A DNA stretch of 64,000 nucleotides from an uncultured Draconibacterium sp. (GCF_963676735.1 NZ_OY781464.1:4807001-4871000), one strand, 5' to 3'; positions 1-9,197 are shown, numbered from the stretch's first letter. Notes: generated by a model from the sequence alone, not told the origin. Numbers and translations: made by a program.

Positions 1-66
1 GCCGATTTAAAACGACTGCAAAAGATGAAAAAACAAAAAAATACTACCCGCAGAAAGAAATCGTAA
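1..66 (+). CDS. 3' end of an upstream gene, possibly glycogen synthase
   Basis: Frame 1 is open from the window edge to a TAA at 64-66 and encodes 21 residues, a very basic tail rich in Lys and Arg. The start lies outside the window. In Bacteroidota the gene before this type of glgP is often a glycogen synthase, so that is the most likely identity, but this rests on neighbourhood alone and nothing in the short tail is diagnostic. Confidence 0.45.
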   Translation, partial: ADLKRLQKMKKQKNTTRRKKS

Positions 67-132
67 TCTGTAGCAAACATTAAATTCATCAAAAGATAAC
101 TGTGTAAATAACACTTAGTATAAATGTTAGTT

Positions 133-160
133 TAATTTTGCAGCTCGCTATAAGCGAGTT
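133..160 (+). promoter_or_regulatory. Candidate glgP promoter -7 element and leader hairpin
   Basis: TAATTTTG at 133-140 fits the Bacteroidota -7 consensus TAnnTTTG. No clear -33 TTTG is visible upstream. Directly after it, CTCGCT (144-149) and AGCGAG (153-158) form a small hairpin at the expected 5' end of the transcript, about 60 bases before the glgP start. A role for the hairpin, for example in mRNA stability, is inference. Confidence 0.4.
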
Positions 161-216
161 AGCAAAGGTGTTGTTTCAGTGGAGTAGCGCCGTTAACTAT
201 TAAAATTGAAAAGAAA

Positions 217-2790
217 ATGGAAGATTTAAAGTTTATAAAAAACCCGGCTGTTGATGAGCCGGTATGGAAACGAATTATTGTAGAGTCGAATGTACCGGAA
301 AAACTTTCGCCTCTTCGTGAGCTGTCAAAAAACATTTGGTGGAGCTGGAATACAGAAGCCAGAGAACTGTTTCAATATATCGATCAGGAAATTTGGGAAG
401 AATGTGCGCACAATCCTATTGTGTTACTCGATCAGGTAGGTTTTAGCCGCTTTAAGGAGCTGGAAAACGATGAAGCTTTTATGGCGCGAATGAACGAGGT
501 AAATGTCCGGTTTAATAAATACCTTGATGAAAGAAAGAACCTGGCCGGTCCTGAAATCGCCTACTTTAGTATGGAGTATGGTTTACACGACAGTTTAAAA
601 ATATTCTCGGGTGGTTTAGGAATTCTTGCCGGCGATTACCTGAAAGAAGCCAGCGATATGAAAGTTAATCTGGTTGCCGTAGGTCTGTTATACCGCTATG
701 GCTATTTCAGACAAAATCTAAACCTGCACGGCGAGCAAATGGCAATTTACGATGCACAGCAATTTTCGAAAATCCCCGTTCAGCCGGCATTGGATGCTAA
801 TGGCGAATGGGTAAAAGTAGAGGTGCAGTATCCCGGAAGAACACTCATCGGACGTGTTTGGCAAACTTATGTTGGTTCAATAAAATTGTACCTGCTTGAT
901 GCCGATCATCACGAAAACAACGATGCCGATCGCTTTGTAACCCACCACTTGTATGGTGGCGACAATGAAAATCGCTTGAAACAGGAAATGTTGCTTGGCC
1001 TGGGTGGTATTCAGGCTTTAAATAAATTGGGTTACAAATCAGATGTATATCATTGTAACGAAGGGCATGCTGCTTTTATTGGCATCGAACGCATTGCCAA
1101 CCTTATGGCCGAACAAAAACTATCTTACGCAGAAGCCAAGGAAGTGGTAAATGCTTCAACTGTATTTACTACGCATACACCGGTTCCGGCCGGACACGAT
1201 TCCTTCCACAAAGATATGTTCAGGCATTACATGAATTTCTTCCCTGAAAAATTGGGAATTAGCTGGGAATCGTTTGAAATGCTTGGAAAAGCCAGGGCTG
1301 AAGAAGACCATTTTAATATGAGCTACCTCGCCAGTAACCTCTCGCAGGGAATTAATGGTGTTAGTATGTTGCATGGCGATGTTAGTAAAGCTGTACTTAA
1401 AAATCTTTATCAGGGTTTTCTGGAAGAAGAACTGGAAATAGGTTATGTTACTAACGGAGTGCACTACCCTACATGGGCGGCACAGGAATGGAAAGACATT
1501 CATAAAAAATATTTTGGAGAGGAGTTCCCGAATAACCAGTTGGATTTTGATGTTTGGAAGAAAATTTACAACGTGCCCGATCATGAAATTTGGGAACTGC
1601 GTAAAAAGTTACGTCAGAAACTGATCAACTACATCAAAGAACGTTTTTCTGATAACTGGATTAAACGTTCTGAAAATCCAAAGCTTATCACCGAAATCCT
1701 TGGAAAATTAAATCCCAATACGCTGACCATTGGTTTTGCCCGACGGTTTGCTACCTACAAGCGTGCTCACCTGTTATTCCGTAACCTCGATCGACTGGCA
1801 AAAATTGTAAATAACCCTGATCGTCCGGTACAGTTTATTTTTGCCGGTAAAGCGCATCCGGCTGATAAAGCTGGACAGGACCTGATAAAAAATATTGTAG
1901 AAGTATCGAAACGTCCGGAGTTTAGAGGTAAAATTTTGTTTGTGCAGAATTACGACATGAACCTGGCAAAAATGTTATTGCAAGGGGTTGATGTTTGGAT
2001 GAATACACCAACCCGCCCGTTGGAAGCTTCGGGTACCAGTGGCGAAAAAGGTGTTATGAACGGAACCCTGCACTTTTCGGTACTCGATGGCTGGTGGGTT
2101 GAAGGTTACCAAAAAGATGCCGGCTGGGCTTTACCAGCCGAGCGCGATTATGATGTGCAGGATTTCCAGGACGAACTGGACGCAGAAACCATTTACAATA
2201 TTCTTGAAGAAGAAGTTGTTCCGGCTTATTATAAACGCAACCAACAGGATGTTCCTGAAAAATGGATTAAATACGTTAAAAACACATTGGCCAATGTTTC
2301 GCCAAACTTTACTACTGCACGAATGATGCGCGATTATCAGGACCGGTATTACAATCCGCAATTTGATCGTTCGCAACGGGTTAACGCTGATGGTTATAAA
2401 TTAGCCAAAGAACTGGCAGCCTGGAAAGCAAAAGTAGCTGCCAAGTGGCACGAAATAGAGGTAAAGAATATTGAAATTATCGACGGAATTGCACATACCA
2501 TGATTATGGGCGATGAATACCCGGTAAAAGTATCGCTTGATTTGAAAGGTTTAAGTCCTGATGAAATTGGCCTGGAGTTGGTAATTACCGAAAGCAACGA
2601 TGAGGGACAGGATAAAATTGTTAATACCATTGAGTTTAAACCGGAGAAATGCAAAGGAACCAGTTGTTGCTACAAACATACTATTCTTCCTGATCATCCG
2701 GGGTCGTTTGCATACAGTTTCAGGCTGTTTGCAAAACATCCGGAGCTGCCACACCGCCAGGATTTCAGATTTATTAAATGGATAAGCTAA
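217..2790 (+). CDS. glgP: Alpha-glucan (glycogen/maltodextrin) phosphorylase, GT35
   Basis: The 857-residue protein phosphorolyses alpha-1,4-glucan to glucose-1-phosphate in the cytoplasm. The N-terminal about 110 residues (LRELSKNIWWSWN) match the DUF3417 extension of the short bacterial alpha-glucan phosphorylases. The body carries YFSMEYGLHDSLKIFSGGLG, CNEGHAAF, FTTHTPVPAGHD, FARRFATYKRA and the PLP-region motif RPLEASGTSGEKGVMNGTL. A hairpin terminator follows. The gene before it may be glycogen synthase, which would make a storage-glycogen unit. It could also accept glucose-1-phosphate chemistry shared with the GH149 phosphorylase of the downstream glucan locus, but that link is only metabolic inference. 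Confidence 0.95.
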   Translation: MEDLKFIKNPAVDEPVWKRIIVESNVPEKLSPLRELSKNIWWSWNTEARELFQYIDQEIWEECAHNPIVLLDQVGFSRFKELENDEAFMARMNEVNVRFNKYLDERKNLAGPEIAYFSMEYGLHDSLKIFSGGLGILAGDYLKEASDMKVNLVAVGLLYRYGYFRQNLNLHGEQMAIYDAQQFSKIPVQPALDANGEWVKVEVQYPGRTLIGRVWQTYVGSIKLYLLDADHHENNDADRFVTHHLYGGDNENRLKQEMLLGLGGIQALNKLGYKSDVYHCNEGHAAFIGIERIANLMAEQKLSYAEAKEVVNASTVFTTHTPVPAGHDSFHKDMFRHYMNFFPEKLGISWESFEMLGKARAEEDHFNMSYLASNLSQGINGVSMLHGDVSKAVLKNLYQGFLEEELEIGYVTNGVHYPTWAAQEWKDIHKKYFGEEFPNNQLDFDVWKKIYNVPDHEIWELRKKLRQKLINYIKERFSDNWIKRSENPKLITEILGKLNPNTLTIGFARRFATYKRAHLLFRNLDRLAKIVNNPDRPVQFIFAGKAHPADKAGQDLIKNIVEVSKRPEFRGKILFVQNYDMNLAKMLLQGVDVWMNTPTRPLEASGTSGEKGVMNGTLHFSVLDGWWVEGYQKDAGWALPAERDYDVQDFQDELDAETIYNILEEEVVPAYYKRNQQDVPEKWIKYVKNTLANVSPNFTTARMMRDYQDRYYNPQFDRSQRVNADGYKLAKELAAWKAKVAAKWHEIEVKNIEIIDGIAHTMIMGDEYPVKVSLDLKGLSPDEIGLELVITESNDEGQDKIVNTIEFKPEKCKGTSCCYKHTILPDHPGSFAYSFRLFAKHPELPHRQDFRFIKWIS

Positions 2791-2817
2791 TTCGTTTTAG
2801 TACATAAATAATAGTTG

Positions 2818-2850
2818 AAAAGGTGCTCGTTTGGGCACCTTTTTCTTTTT
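2818..2850 (+). terminator. Rho-independent terminator after glgP
   Basis: AAAAGGTGC (2818-2826) pairs with GCACCTTTT (2835-2843) over an 8-base loop and continues into a T-rich run. It lies 27 bases after the glgP stop and separates that unit from the regulator gene downstream. Confidence 0.85.
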
Positions 2851-2970
2851 GGTGCCAACAAAATTGAAACGCAACAAAAGTTTCAAAATCACCCGAAGAT
2901 AAAAATTGTTATTTGTGTCATTTTTACATTTCGGGCAAACTATTATTTTTACGACAAAATCAGACATCTT

Positions 2971-3546
2971 ATGAAGAACCGAAAAAAGATTGGTAAAAAA
3001 ATAAAAGAGTTTCGCGAGTTCAGGCAATTATCACGCGAAGATTTGGCACTTCAGGCTAACCTGGATGATAGCCAGTTAGAGTTGATTGAAGAAAAAGGAA
3101 ATGTACCATCATTAGGTATTTTAATCCGAATATCACGGGCAATGGGTGTGCGTATTGGTACTTTTCTTGATGACCAGGATAAAATTGGACCGGCCATTGT
3201 TAAATCGGGCGATGCTGCTGAAAGCTTTAGTTTCTCTACCGATGATGAAACAACGCGCGAGCACCTTAATTTTTTCTCCTTGTCGCAGGCAAAAGCCGGG
3301 CGGCATATGGAACCTTTCCTGGTTGATATCGAACCGGCGGAAGAATCGGATTATAAACTTTCATCGCACGAAGGCGAAGAGTTTATTTATGTACTTGAAG
3401 GAAGTATTGAAATAAACTACGGGAAAGAAGTGTATCAGCTGGAAAAAGGCGATACCATTTATATCGATTCGGTTGTGGCGCATAACATTCATGCCGCAGG
3501 CGATAAGTCAGCTAAAATTCTTGCCGTAATTTATACTCCTGTTTAA
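2971..3546 (+). CDS. XRE-family HTH regulator with C-terminal cupin sensor domain
   Basis: The predicted protein has 191 residues when started at ATG 2971 (MKNRKKIGKKIKEFR). The reading frame is open further upstream, but that stretch overlaps the glgP terminator and looks non-coding. Residues about 8-65 form a Cro/C1-type helix-turn-helix (LSREDLALQANLDDSQLELIEEKGNVPSLGIL, shown by its key turns), and residues about 115-190 a cupin_2 beta-barrel (HEGEEFIYVLEGSIE, GDTIYIDSVVAHNIHA). Such fusions bind a small ligand and regulate the adjacent gene. The acyl-CoA ligase begins 13 bases downstream, so this is probably its co-transcribed local regulator. Confidence 0.88.
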   Translation: MKNRKKIGKKIKEFREFRQLSREDLALQANLDDSQLELIEEKGNVPSLGILIRISRAMGVRIGTFLDDQDKIGPAIVKSGDAAESFSFSTDDETTREHLNFFSLSQAKAGRHMEPFLVDIEPAEESDYKLSSHEGEEFIYVLEGSIEINYGKEVYQLEKGDTIYIDSVVAHNIHAAGDKSAKILAVIYTPV

Positions 3547-3559
3547 TAAAAAGCTTTGC

Positions 3560-5212
3560 ATGCAACTACTCGATTATACCCTGGGAAACATTCTGGAAAA
3601 GTGGGCATTTGAAACACCCGACAAAGATTTTATTGTATATCCCGACCGCAATCTTCGGTTTTCGTACAAACAATTTAACGAAAGAGTTGACCGCTTGGCC
3701 AAAGGCCTTTTGTTTATTGGTATTAAACCAGGCGACAAGGTGGGGGTTTGGGCAAAAAATGTTCCCGATTGGACAACCTTAATGTTTGCTACAGCCAAAA
3801 TTGGAGCTATTCTGGTAACAGTTAATACCAATTATAAATTAGCTGAACTTGAATATTTGCTTCAAAATGCCGACATAAACACCCTTTTTATTGTTGATGG
3901 TTACCGCGACAGCGATTACGTAAAAATGATGTTTGAGCTGGTACCTGAACTTAAAACACAAGCTCGCGGAAAACTAAAAGCGGAGAAATTTCCTGAATTA
4001 AAGAATGTTGGATTCATCGGACAGCAAAAGCATCGCGGAATGTATAACACCGATGAACTCATGTTGCTCGGCAGCCATATCGACGATTTAGAGCTTGAAA
4101 GTGTAAAAGAAACGCTAAATTGCCACGATGTGGTAAACATGCAATACACTTCGGGTACAACCGGTTTCCCCAAAGGGGTAATGCTTACACATCATAACAT
4201 TTTGAACAATGGTTTTGCCACCGGCGAGTGCATGAAATACACCGAAGACGATCGCTTGTTGGTGTGCGTGCCCTTGTTTCATTGCTTTGGTTGTGTGCTG
4301 GCTGTTTGTGCCATTGTTTCGCATGGAGCCACCATGGTATTTACTGAAGATTTTGATCCGTTGATGGTGTTGGCCTCCATTCAAAAGGAAAAATGTACGG
4401 CACTTTACGGGGTGCCCACCATGTTTATTGCCGAGTTAAACCACCCCATGTTTGATATGTTTGATCTCTCGTCGCTGCGCACGGGTATTATGGCCGGAGC
4501 TTTATGCCCCATTGAAACCATGCGCCAGGTGATGGAAAAGATGAACATGAAAGACATTATTATCGTGTATGGTTTAACCGAAAGTTCGCCCGGAATGACT
4601 GCAACACGCACACACAATTCGGTGGAGGTGCGCGCTACAACAGTTGGTTTTGAGTTCCCGAATGTAGAAGTGAAAATCGTAAATCCGGAAACAGGAGAAC
4701 TATGTGGGCCTGGAGAGCAGGGAGAAATCTGTTGTAAAGGTTATAACGTAATGAAAGGGTATTACAATAATCCCGAGGCTACTGCAAAGGCTATTGATAA
4801 GGAGGGCTGGCTGCATTCGGGAGATTTGGCCATTAAAACAGAGGAAGGTTTTTATAAAATTACCGGACGTATTAAAGATATGATTATCCGTGGTGGAGAA
4901 AACATTTACCCGCGCGAAATAGAAAATTACCTCTACCGTTTGCCTCAGATTGAAGCGGTTGAAGTTGCCGGAGTGCCCAGTGCAAAATATGGCGAAGCCG
5001 TTGGAGCCTTTATAAAATTAAAGAAAGGAGAAACGCTTAGCGAAGAAGAAGTGGTAGATTTTTGCAGAGGAAATATAGCCCGGTTTAAAATTCCAAAATA
5101 TATCTTTTTTGTAGAAGAATTTCCGATGACAGCCAGTGGCAAAATTCAGAAGTACAAACTCAGTCAGATGTCGGTTAAACTCTGTAAAGAAAGAGGAATA
5201 GAGATTGTTTAA
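3560..5212 (+). CDS. AMP-forming acyl-CoA synthetase (fatty-acid-CoA ligase-like)
   Basis: A 550-residue ANL-superfamily enzyme that adenylates a carboxylic acid and transfers it to CoA. Visible signatures are the P-loop-like YTSGTTGFPKGVMLTH near residue 196, VYGLTESSPG, the GWLHSGDLA hinge region, GRIKDMIIRGGENIYPREIE, and the C-terminal catalytic lysine region ASGKIQKYKL. It sits 13 bases behind the XRE-cupin gene, a pairing that is common in Bacteroidales. The acyl chain is not determined by sequence; medium or long fatty acids are the usual assumption for this group. Confidence 0.9.
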   Translation: MQLLDYTLGNILEKWAFETPDKDFIVYPDRNLRFSYKQFNERVDRLAKGLLFIGIKPGDKVGVWAKNVPDWTTLMFATAKIGAILVTVNTNYKLAELEYLLQNADINTLFIVDGYRDSDYVKMMFELVPELKTQARGKLKAEKFPELKNVGFIGQQKHRGMYNTDELMLLGSHIDDLELESVKETLNCHDVVNMQYTSGTTGFPKGVMLTHHNILNNGFATGECMKYTEDDRLLVCVPLFHCFGCVLAVCAIVSHGATMVFTEDFDPLMVLASIQKEKCTALYGVPTMFIAELNHPMFDMFDLSSLRTGIMAGALCPIETMRQVMEKMNMKDIIIVYGLTESSPGMTATRTHNSVEVRATTVGFEFPNVEVKIVNPETGELCGPGEQGEICCKGYNVMKGYYNNPEATAKAIDKEGWLHSGDLAIKTEEGFYKITGRIKDMIIRGGENIYPREIENYLYRLPQIEAVEVAGVPSAKYGEAVGAFIKLKKGETLSEEEVVDFCRGNIARFKIPKYIFFVEEFPMTASGKIQKYKLSQMSVKLCKERGIEIV

Positions 5213-5221
5213 TTGATGGAT

Positions 5222-5242
5222 AGCTATTGTCTATCAATAGCT
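5222..5242 (+). terminator. Hairpin after acyl-CoA ligase, possible terminator
   Basis: AGCTATTG (5222-5229) and CAATAGCT (5235-5242) form a perfect 8-bp stem with a 5-base loop 9 bases after the stop codon. There is no strong T-run behind it, so it may act as a weak terminator or an mRNA-stabilising hairpin. Confidence 0.45.
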
Positions 5243-5549
5243 GAATTTAATAAAAATAACTGAACACAAATTTCTGGTTTTTCAGCAGTTTTAATTTGCA
5301 AGTGTAAAAGGTTAAACGGTTAACAGATTATCGCATTCACATCATTTGGATGATGGTTTTTAGTAAAACGCTAATTAATACTTACACCTGTTAAAACACC
5401 CTGTTTTTCAATTGTTCAAGGCCTGATGTTTATCATGTTTGGGGTGTTGAAAAAAGGCAAAATTCGCACCCGTTCAGAAAAGCAGTTTTTTTATGAGTAT
5501 TTAATTACCAATTCGAAGGGTAATTGATAAGACAGCACAGAGTTTTTTG
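5243..5549 (+). other. Gene-free interval before pyrH, possible small RNA
   Basis: No credible reading frame is seen in this 307-base stretch. It contains a hairpin AATTACC (5503-5509)/GGTAATT (5519-5525) and ends at a strong plus-strand terminator that no annotated gene needs, because the acyl-CoA ligase ended more than 300 bases earlier. This arrangement would fit a small non-coding RNA, but no family was recognised and no promoter is clear. Confidence 0.3.
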
Positions 5550-5580
5550 AAGCCATTTGCAGCTAGCAGATGGCTTTTTT
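5550..5580 (+). terminator. Rho-independent terminator upstream of pyrH
   Basis: AAGCCATTTGC and GCAGATGGCTT pair over a short AGCTA loop with one wobble, followed by six or more T. It lies directly before the pyrH promoter and ends whatever transcript crosses 5243-5549. Confidence 0.8.
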
Positions 5581-5611
5581 ATTTACGTTTTATTCAAGTT
5601 GCAATTTATAC

Positions 5612-5619
5612 TATATTTG
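5612..5619 (+). promoter_or_regulatory. pyrH promoter -7 element
   Basis: TATATTTG is an exact match to the Bacteroidota -7 consensus TAnnTTTG, 25 bases before the pyrH ATG. The -33 region is only T-rich. The same octamer recurs before frr, hipB and the AbiEi-like gene in this window. Confidence 0.65.
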
Positions 5620-5644
5620 TCCATCAAAATTCAATCAAACAATC

Positions 5645-6355
5645 ATGGCAAAATTCAAACGCATTCTTTTAAAACTAAGCGGTGAGTCACTCATGGGTGA
5701 TCAACAGTACGGAATTGATCAAAACCGGTTATCAGATTATGCCGAAGAAATAGCCACGTTAGTAAAATCCGGAATTCAGGTTGGAATTGTAATTGGTGGC
5801 GGAAATATTTTTCGCGGATTAAGTGGTGCTGCTAAGGGATTTGACCGAGTAAAAGGAGATCAGATGGGAATGCTGGCCACCGTTATTAATAGTTTAGCCT
5901 TAAATTCAGCATTAATCAGCCAGGGCGTAAAATCCAAAGTGCTCACTGCAATTTGTATGGAGCCCGTAGGAGAATATTATTCGAAAGATAAAGCTGTTGA
6001 AGCCCTTGCCAATGGCGAAGTGGTTATCATATCGGGCGGAACAGGTAATCCGTATTTTACCACCGATACAGCCAGCGCATTGCGCGGAATTGAAATTGAA
6101 GCCGATGTGATGTTGAAAGGAACACGTGTTGATGGAATTTATACGGCCGATCCGGAAAAGGATTCTTCGGCAACCAAGTTCAGTAAAATTAGTTTTGATG
6201 AGATTTACAAGCGAAATCTGAGAATAATGGATTTAACTGCAACTACTCTTTGCAAAGAGAATAATTTGCCGATTTATGTTTTCAATATGGATCAAAAGGG
6301 TAATTTACAGCGAGTTATGAGTGGGGAAGAAATCGGAACCCTCGTTTATTGTTAA
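5645..6355 (+). CDS. pyrH: UMP kinase
   Basis: The 236-residue protein phosphorylates UMP to UDP in pyrimidine nucleotide synthesis and is cytosolic. The amino-acid-kinase fold signatures are visible: KFKRILLKLSGESLMG at the N-terminus, VGIVIGGGNIFRG, ISGGTGNPYFTTDTAS and LKGTRVDGIYTADP. ATG 5645 (MAKFKRILLK) is chosen over an upstream in-frame ATG because the latter lies in the terminator and before the promoter. frr follows 107 bases later with its own promoter, the usual pyrH-frr neighbourhood. Confidence 0.97.
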   Translation: MAKFKRILLKLSGESLMGDQQYGIDQNRLSDYAEEIATLVKSGIQVGIVIGGGNIFRGLSGAAKGFDRVKGDQMGMLATVINSLALNSALISQGVKSKVLTAICMEPVGEYYSKDKAVEALANGEVVIISGGTGNPYFTTDTASALRGIEIEADVMLKGTRVDGIYTADPEKDSSATKFSKISFDEIYKRNLRIMDLTATTLCKENNLPIYVFNMDQKGNLQRVMSGEEIGTLVYC

Positions 6356-6396
6356 CCTTGGTTTATTTGAAACAGGAATAAATTAATTAAAAAATT

Positions 6397-6425
6397 TTTG
6401 GGAATTTATATTTTTTCTATATTTG
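6397..6425 (+). promoter_or_regulatory. frr promoter (-33 TTTG, -7 TATATTTG)
   Basis: TTTG (6397-6400), a 17-base spacer and TATATTTG (6418-6425) give a near-perfect Bacteroidota housekeeping promoter 37 bases before the frr start. Confidence 0.75.
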
Positions 6426-6462
6426 CTAACAGTCCACAGTTGGAAACTCAGTGTTTTAACCA

Positions 6463-7026
6463 ATGCAAGAAGAAGTAGAGTTCGTTTTAGATCATTGTAA
6501 AGAGAAGATGGAGGCAGCCATAGAGCACCTCGAGAAAGAGTTAATTCACATTCGGGCAGGAAAAGCAAATCCGGCTATGTTGGATGGAGTTCATGTTGAA
6601 TATTACGGTAGTCAAACGCCACTAAATCAGGTGTCTAATGTAAGTACTCCTGATGCACGTACCATTGCAGTTCAACCTTGGGAAAAGAATTTAATTCCCG
6701 AAATTGAAAAAGCAATTATAAACGCAAATTTGGGATTGAATCCCGATAATAATGGCGAGATTATCAGAATAAATATTCCGGTACTAACTGAAGAACGAAG
6801 AAAAGGCTTGGTAAAACAAGCTCATCAGGAAGGTGAAAATGCAAAAGTAAGCGTTCGTGGTGCACGTAAAGACTCTAATGACAGTCTGAAAAAACTTTTA
6901 AAAGAAGGTTTGTCGGAAGATTTAGAGAAAGATGCGGAAGCGGAAGTGCAAAGCTTAACTGATGAATACAGTAAGAAGATCGACGCCTTGGTAAAAGCCA
7001 AGGAAGAAGATATAATGACTATTTAA
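6463..7026 (+). CDS. frr: Ribosome recycling factor
   Basis: The 187-residue protein has the usual family length (about 185) and splits post-termination ribosomes together with EF-G. The family pattern is clear: LEKELIHIRAGKANPAMLDGV near the start, the beta-rich domain with DARTIAVQPWEK, IRINIPVLTEERRKGLVKQA, and a C-terminal long helix. It has its own promoter behind pyrH and is closed by a strong terminator 54 bases downstream. Confidence 0.98.
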   Translation: MQEEVEFVLDHCKEKMEAAIEHLEKELIHIRAGKANPAMLDGVHVEYYGSQTPLNQVSNVSTPDARTIAVQPWEKNLIPEIEKAIINANLGLNPDNNGEIIRINIPVLTEERRKGLVKQAHQEGENAKVSVRGARKDSNDSLKKLLKEGLSEDLEKDAEAEVQSLTDEYSKKIDALVKAKEEDIMTI

Positions 7027-7080
7027 TTGTTTCTAGTTTTCTGTTTTCTGAACATTGTTTAATTGTTTTCATGGCTTTGA

Positions 7081-7108
7081 GGCAGCTTGTAGAAGCTGCC
7101 TTTTTTTT
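7081..7108 (+). terminator. Rho-independent terminator after frr
   Basis: GGCAGCTT (7081-7088) and AAGCTGCC (7093-7100) form an 8-bp stem with a 4-base loop, followed by eight T. It terminates the plus-strand frr transcript just before the convergent minus-strand gene ends at 7118. Confidence 0.92.
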
Positions 7109-7117
7109 GTCCTTTTT

Positions 7118-7762
7118 TTAGCGTTTTAGCTTTTTGTAGTAATAGGTTTTTTTCTCCGCCCGGATATCGAAAGTATAAATATCGGCAAATTTCTCCCGGT
7201 AAAAAATGGATAACAAAGCCACATCGCCAGCACAAAATAAACTGTGCGCACACATTACAAAAGCAATTCCATAAATGGCCGGATGACCAAAAGTCAATAA
7301 TATTCCAATAAAAGTGATAAACTTTACAACAACCAAAGGAGCGAGAGCTATTAAAGTAAATTGTTGTCGGTTCATAACAAATTGATCGGCTTCGGCATAA
7401 AAAATAAACTTCTTAAAGTACGCGCCATAGTTAACTATTGGCGCACCTGTATATTTAATAGCAATTCCATGTAACAGTTCATGAAAAACAACTAAAATGG
7501 AAAAGCAAAACAAGAGTGCCGCTAAACACCAATAAAGGGGTGCCGGATTCGATTTAAAAGCCAAAAACACCGAAAAGCTAAAAATTGCAGTTCCCAATGT
7601 TATCATTACCAACTGGTAAATCATGTAACGTTTTACCAATTTTCCACCGTTAAGAGTTTGGTCAATAACAAATTCTTTTATGTTGCTGTGGTGCAATTCT
7701 GCGACCTGCTCGTATTGGTCACTGTTTTTTAGTTCATCTATTGTTGGATTATTCCTGGTCAT
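7118..7762 (-). CDS. DUF3267-type putative membrane zinc metalloprotease
   Basis: This is a 214-residue membrane protein when started at the ATG at 7762 (MTRNNPTIDELKNS), which overlaps the flippase stop by 14 bases. The longer frame would read back into the flippase. Two hydrophobic segments around residues 55-100 are followed by VVFHELLHGIAIKYTG, an HExxH-like zincin motif (HELLH), and further hydrophobic segments. DUF3267 members are predicted membrane metallopeptidases with unknown substrates. It is translationally coupled to the flippase, so a cell-envelope role is plausible but unproven. Confidence 0.75.
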   Translation of the reverse strand: MTRNNPTIDELKNSDQYEQVAELHHSNIKEFVIDQTLNGGKLVKRYMIYQLVMITLGTAIFSFSVFLAFKSNPAPLYWCLAALLFCFSILVVFHELLHGIAIKYTGAPIVNYGAYFKKFIFYAEADQFVMNRQQFTLIALAPLVVVKFITFIGILLTFGHPAIYGIAFVMCAHSLFCAGDVALLSIFYREKFADIYTFDIRAEKKTYYYKKLKR

Positions 7763-9197
7763 ATCGAATAATCTGGTAAAGGTTTCTGATATTAAAAAGG
7801 CGAAGTACGACAGCAAGTAACAACGAACCGAAGATGGTTACCAGAAAACCAGAAAACCAATGTTGTAATTGTAAAGACAAAAATGCCAGTATAATGGTTC
7901 CTGAGGTGAAAACGCTTAGCTGAATTATAAAGCTTATTTTGGGTTTTAGTTTAAAAATCAGACAAGCCAAAATAAGTTGGGCAAAACCGGTAAACAATTG
8001 TGTGCATAAGCTGGCATAGGCCGATCCGTAAGCCATAAAACGTGGAATAAGTACCAGGTTGAGAACAATATTCAGAAGCATACCAAAAAATGCCATAATG
8101 TTCAGTTGTTTCAGACTTCCGTTTGCCGTAAGTAAGGTGCCAAAAATATAGGTGCATGCAATACCAACAAACCCAATCATGAGTATGCCCAGTAATCCCG
8201 ATGATTTCTCGGTGTTCGAAGTATAGAGCGTTGCCATAATCTGATTGCTGTAAAAAATGCTGGAAACAGCGATAATTATTGCCGGAATAATAAGCAGCGT
8301 AAATGATAGCTGAACCATCTGTCCTACTTTCTCTTTCAGCTTAATCATTCGCGAAAAAATGGGAAGCAGTAGTCCGGCAAATAATAATCCGAACATCGAA
8401 ACGGCATCAAGTAAACGAAAAGCCTGGGCGTAAATGCCTGCCTGTTGTTTTCCGATGGGATGAGGAAGCAAGCGTTCGAGCATTACTGAATCGATTCTGT
8501 TGTAAAAAGACATGAGCAAAATAAGCAATGCATAGGGGTATGACTTCCGAAGAAAGACACTAAAGAAACTTCGATCGAAGCGGATTTTTATACGCCCCGA
8601 TTTGCTTAGTACAATACCTAAGGTAATTAGGGCTGTTAAAACATAGGCAATACTTTGGGCGTATACAAACCAGTTGATATTGAATTGAATACCTGTCCAG
8701 TTGGTAAAAAGTAAAATGCTGCAAATAACCAACATGATGCTGCGGTCGAGTACCGAAATAAAACTATCAGTACGAAAAAAATGGAGGGCACTGATATTGG
8801 AGCGCAGGTAAAGCGTAAACGAGATAAGGAATTGATTTAGAATAAGAAAAAGAAGCAAGTGAAATTGAATATTGTTATAGCCAATAATGGCTGCAATTCC
8901 TAAACTAAAAATGGCATAAACCACCGCTAAAACGAGTTTTAACCCAATAATGTTGGAGAGGTGTTTCGGAAGCAAAAAATTGTGCTGGGCAATGTTACGG
9001 TTATTGTAATTGGTAATCCCCACATCCAGAAAAATATTCAGCAACATCGAAAAGTTGAAAAGGGCAAAATAAAGGCCGTAACTTTCGTCGCCAACAGTAT
9101 TTTGAACGGTTCTGTCGATGCCAAAAATCCAAAAAGGTTTAATCAGCAGATTCAGAAAAAGTAATAATATAAGGTTAGTAACAAATTTACGTTTCAA
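7749..9197 (-). CDS. Polysaccharide flippase (Wzx/MATE-like, oligosaccharide export)
   Basis: The 482-residue, strongly hydrophobic protein has about 12-14 predicted transmembrane segments and the polysaccharide-biosynthesis (MOP superfamily) pattern, including an N-terminal GLYFALFNFSMLLNIFLDVG segment. Such proteins move lipid-linked sugar repeat units across the inner membrane. The start is a TTG at 9197; no in-frame ATG is available upstream and a later ATG would remove the first membrane helix. It is divergent from a GT4 glycosyltransferase and overlaps the DUF3267 gene downstream. Confidence 0.85.
   Translation of the reverse strand: MKRKFVTNLILLLFLNLLIKPFWIFGIDRTVQNTVGDESYGLYFALFNFSMLLNIFLDVGITNYNNRNIAQHNFLLPKHLSNIIGLKLVLAVVYAIFSLGIAAIIGYNNIQFHLLLFLILNQFLISFTLYLRSNISALHFFRTDSFISVLDRSIMLVICSILLFTNWTGIQFNINWFVYAQSIAYVLTALITLGIVLSKSGRIKIRFDRSFFSVFLRKSYPYALLILLMSFYNRIDSVMLERLLPHPIGKQQAGIYAQAFRLLDAVSMFGLLFAGLLLPIFSRMIKLKEKVGQMVQLSFTLLIIPAIIIAVSSIFYSNQIMATLYTSNTEKSSGLLGILMIGFVGIACTYIFGTLLTANGSLKQLNIMAFFGMLLNIVLNLVLIPRFMAYGSAYASLCTQLFTGFAQLILACLIFKLKPKISFIIQLSVFTSGTIILAFLSLQLQHWFSGFLVTIFGSLLLAVVLRLFNIRNLYQIIRYDQE

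Noticed and set aside
1156..1584. Antisense 142-codon frame inside glgP
   Set aside because: Shadow of the strongly conserved glgP coding frame; no motif or independent signal.
2815..2970. Longer start for the XRE-cupin gene
   Set aside because: The upstream part overlaps the glgP terminator and encodes no recognisable domain; ATG 2971 gives a clean HTH start.
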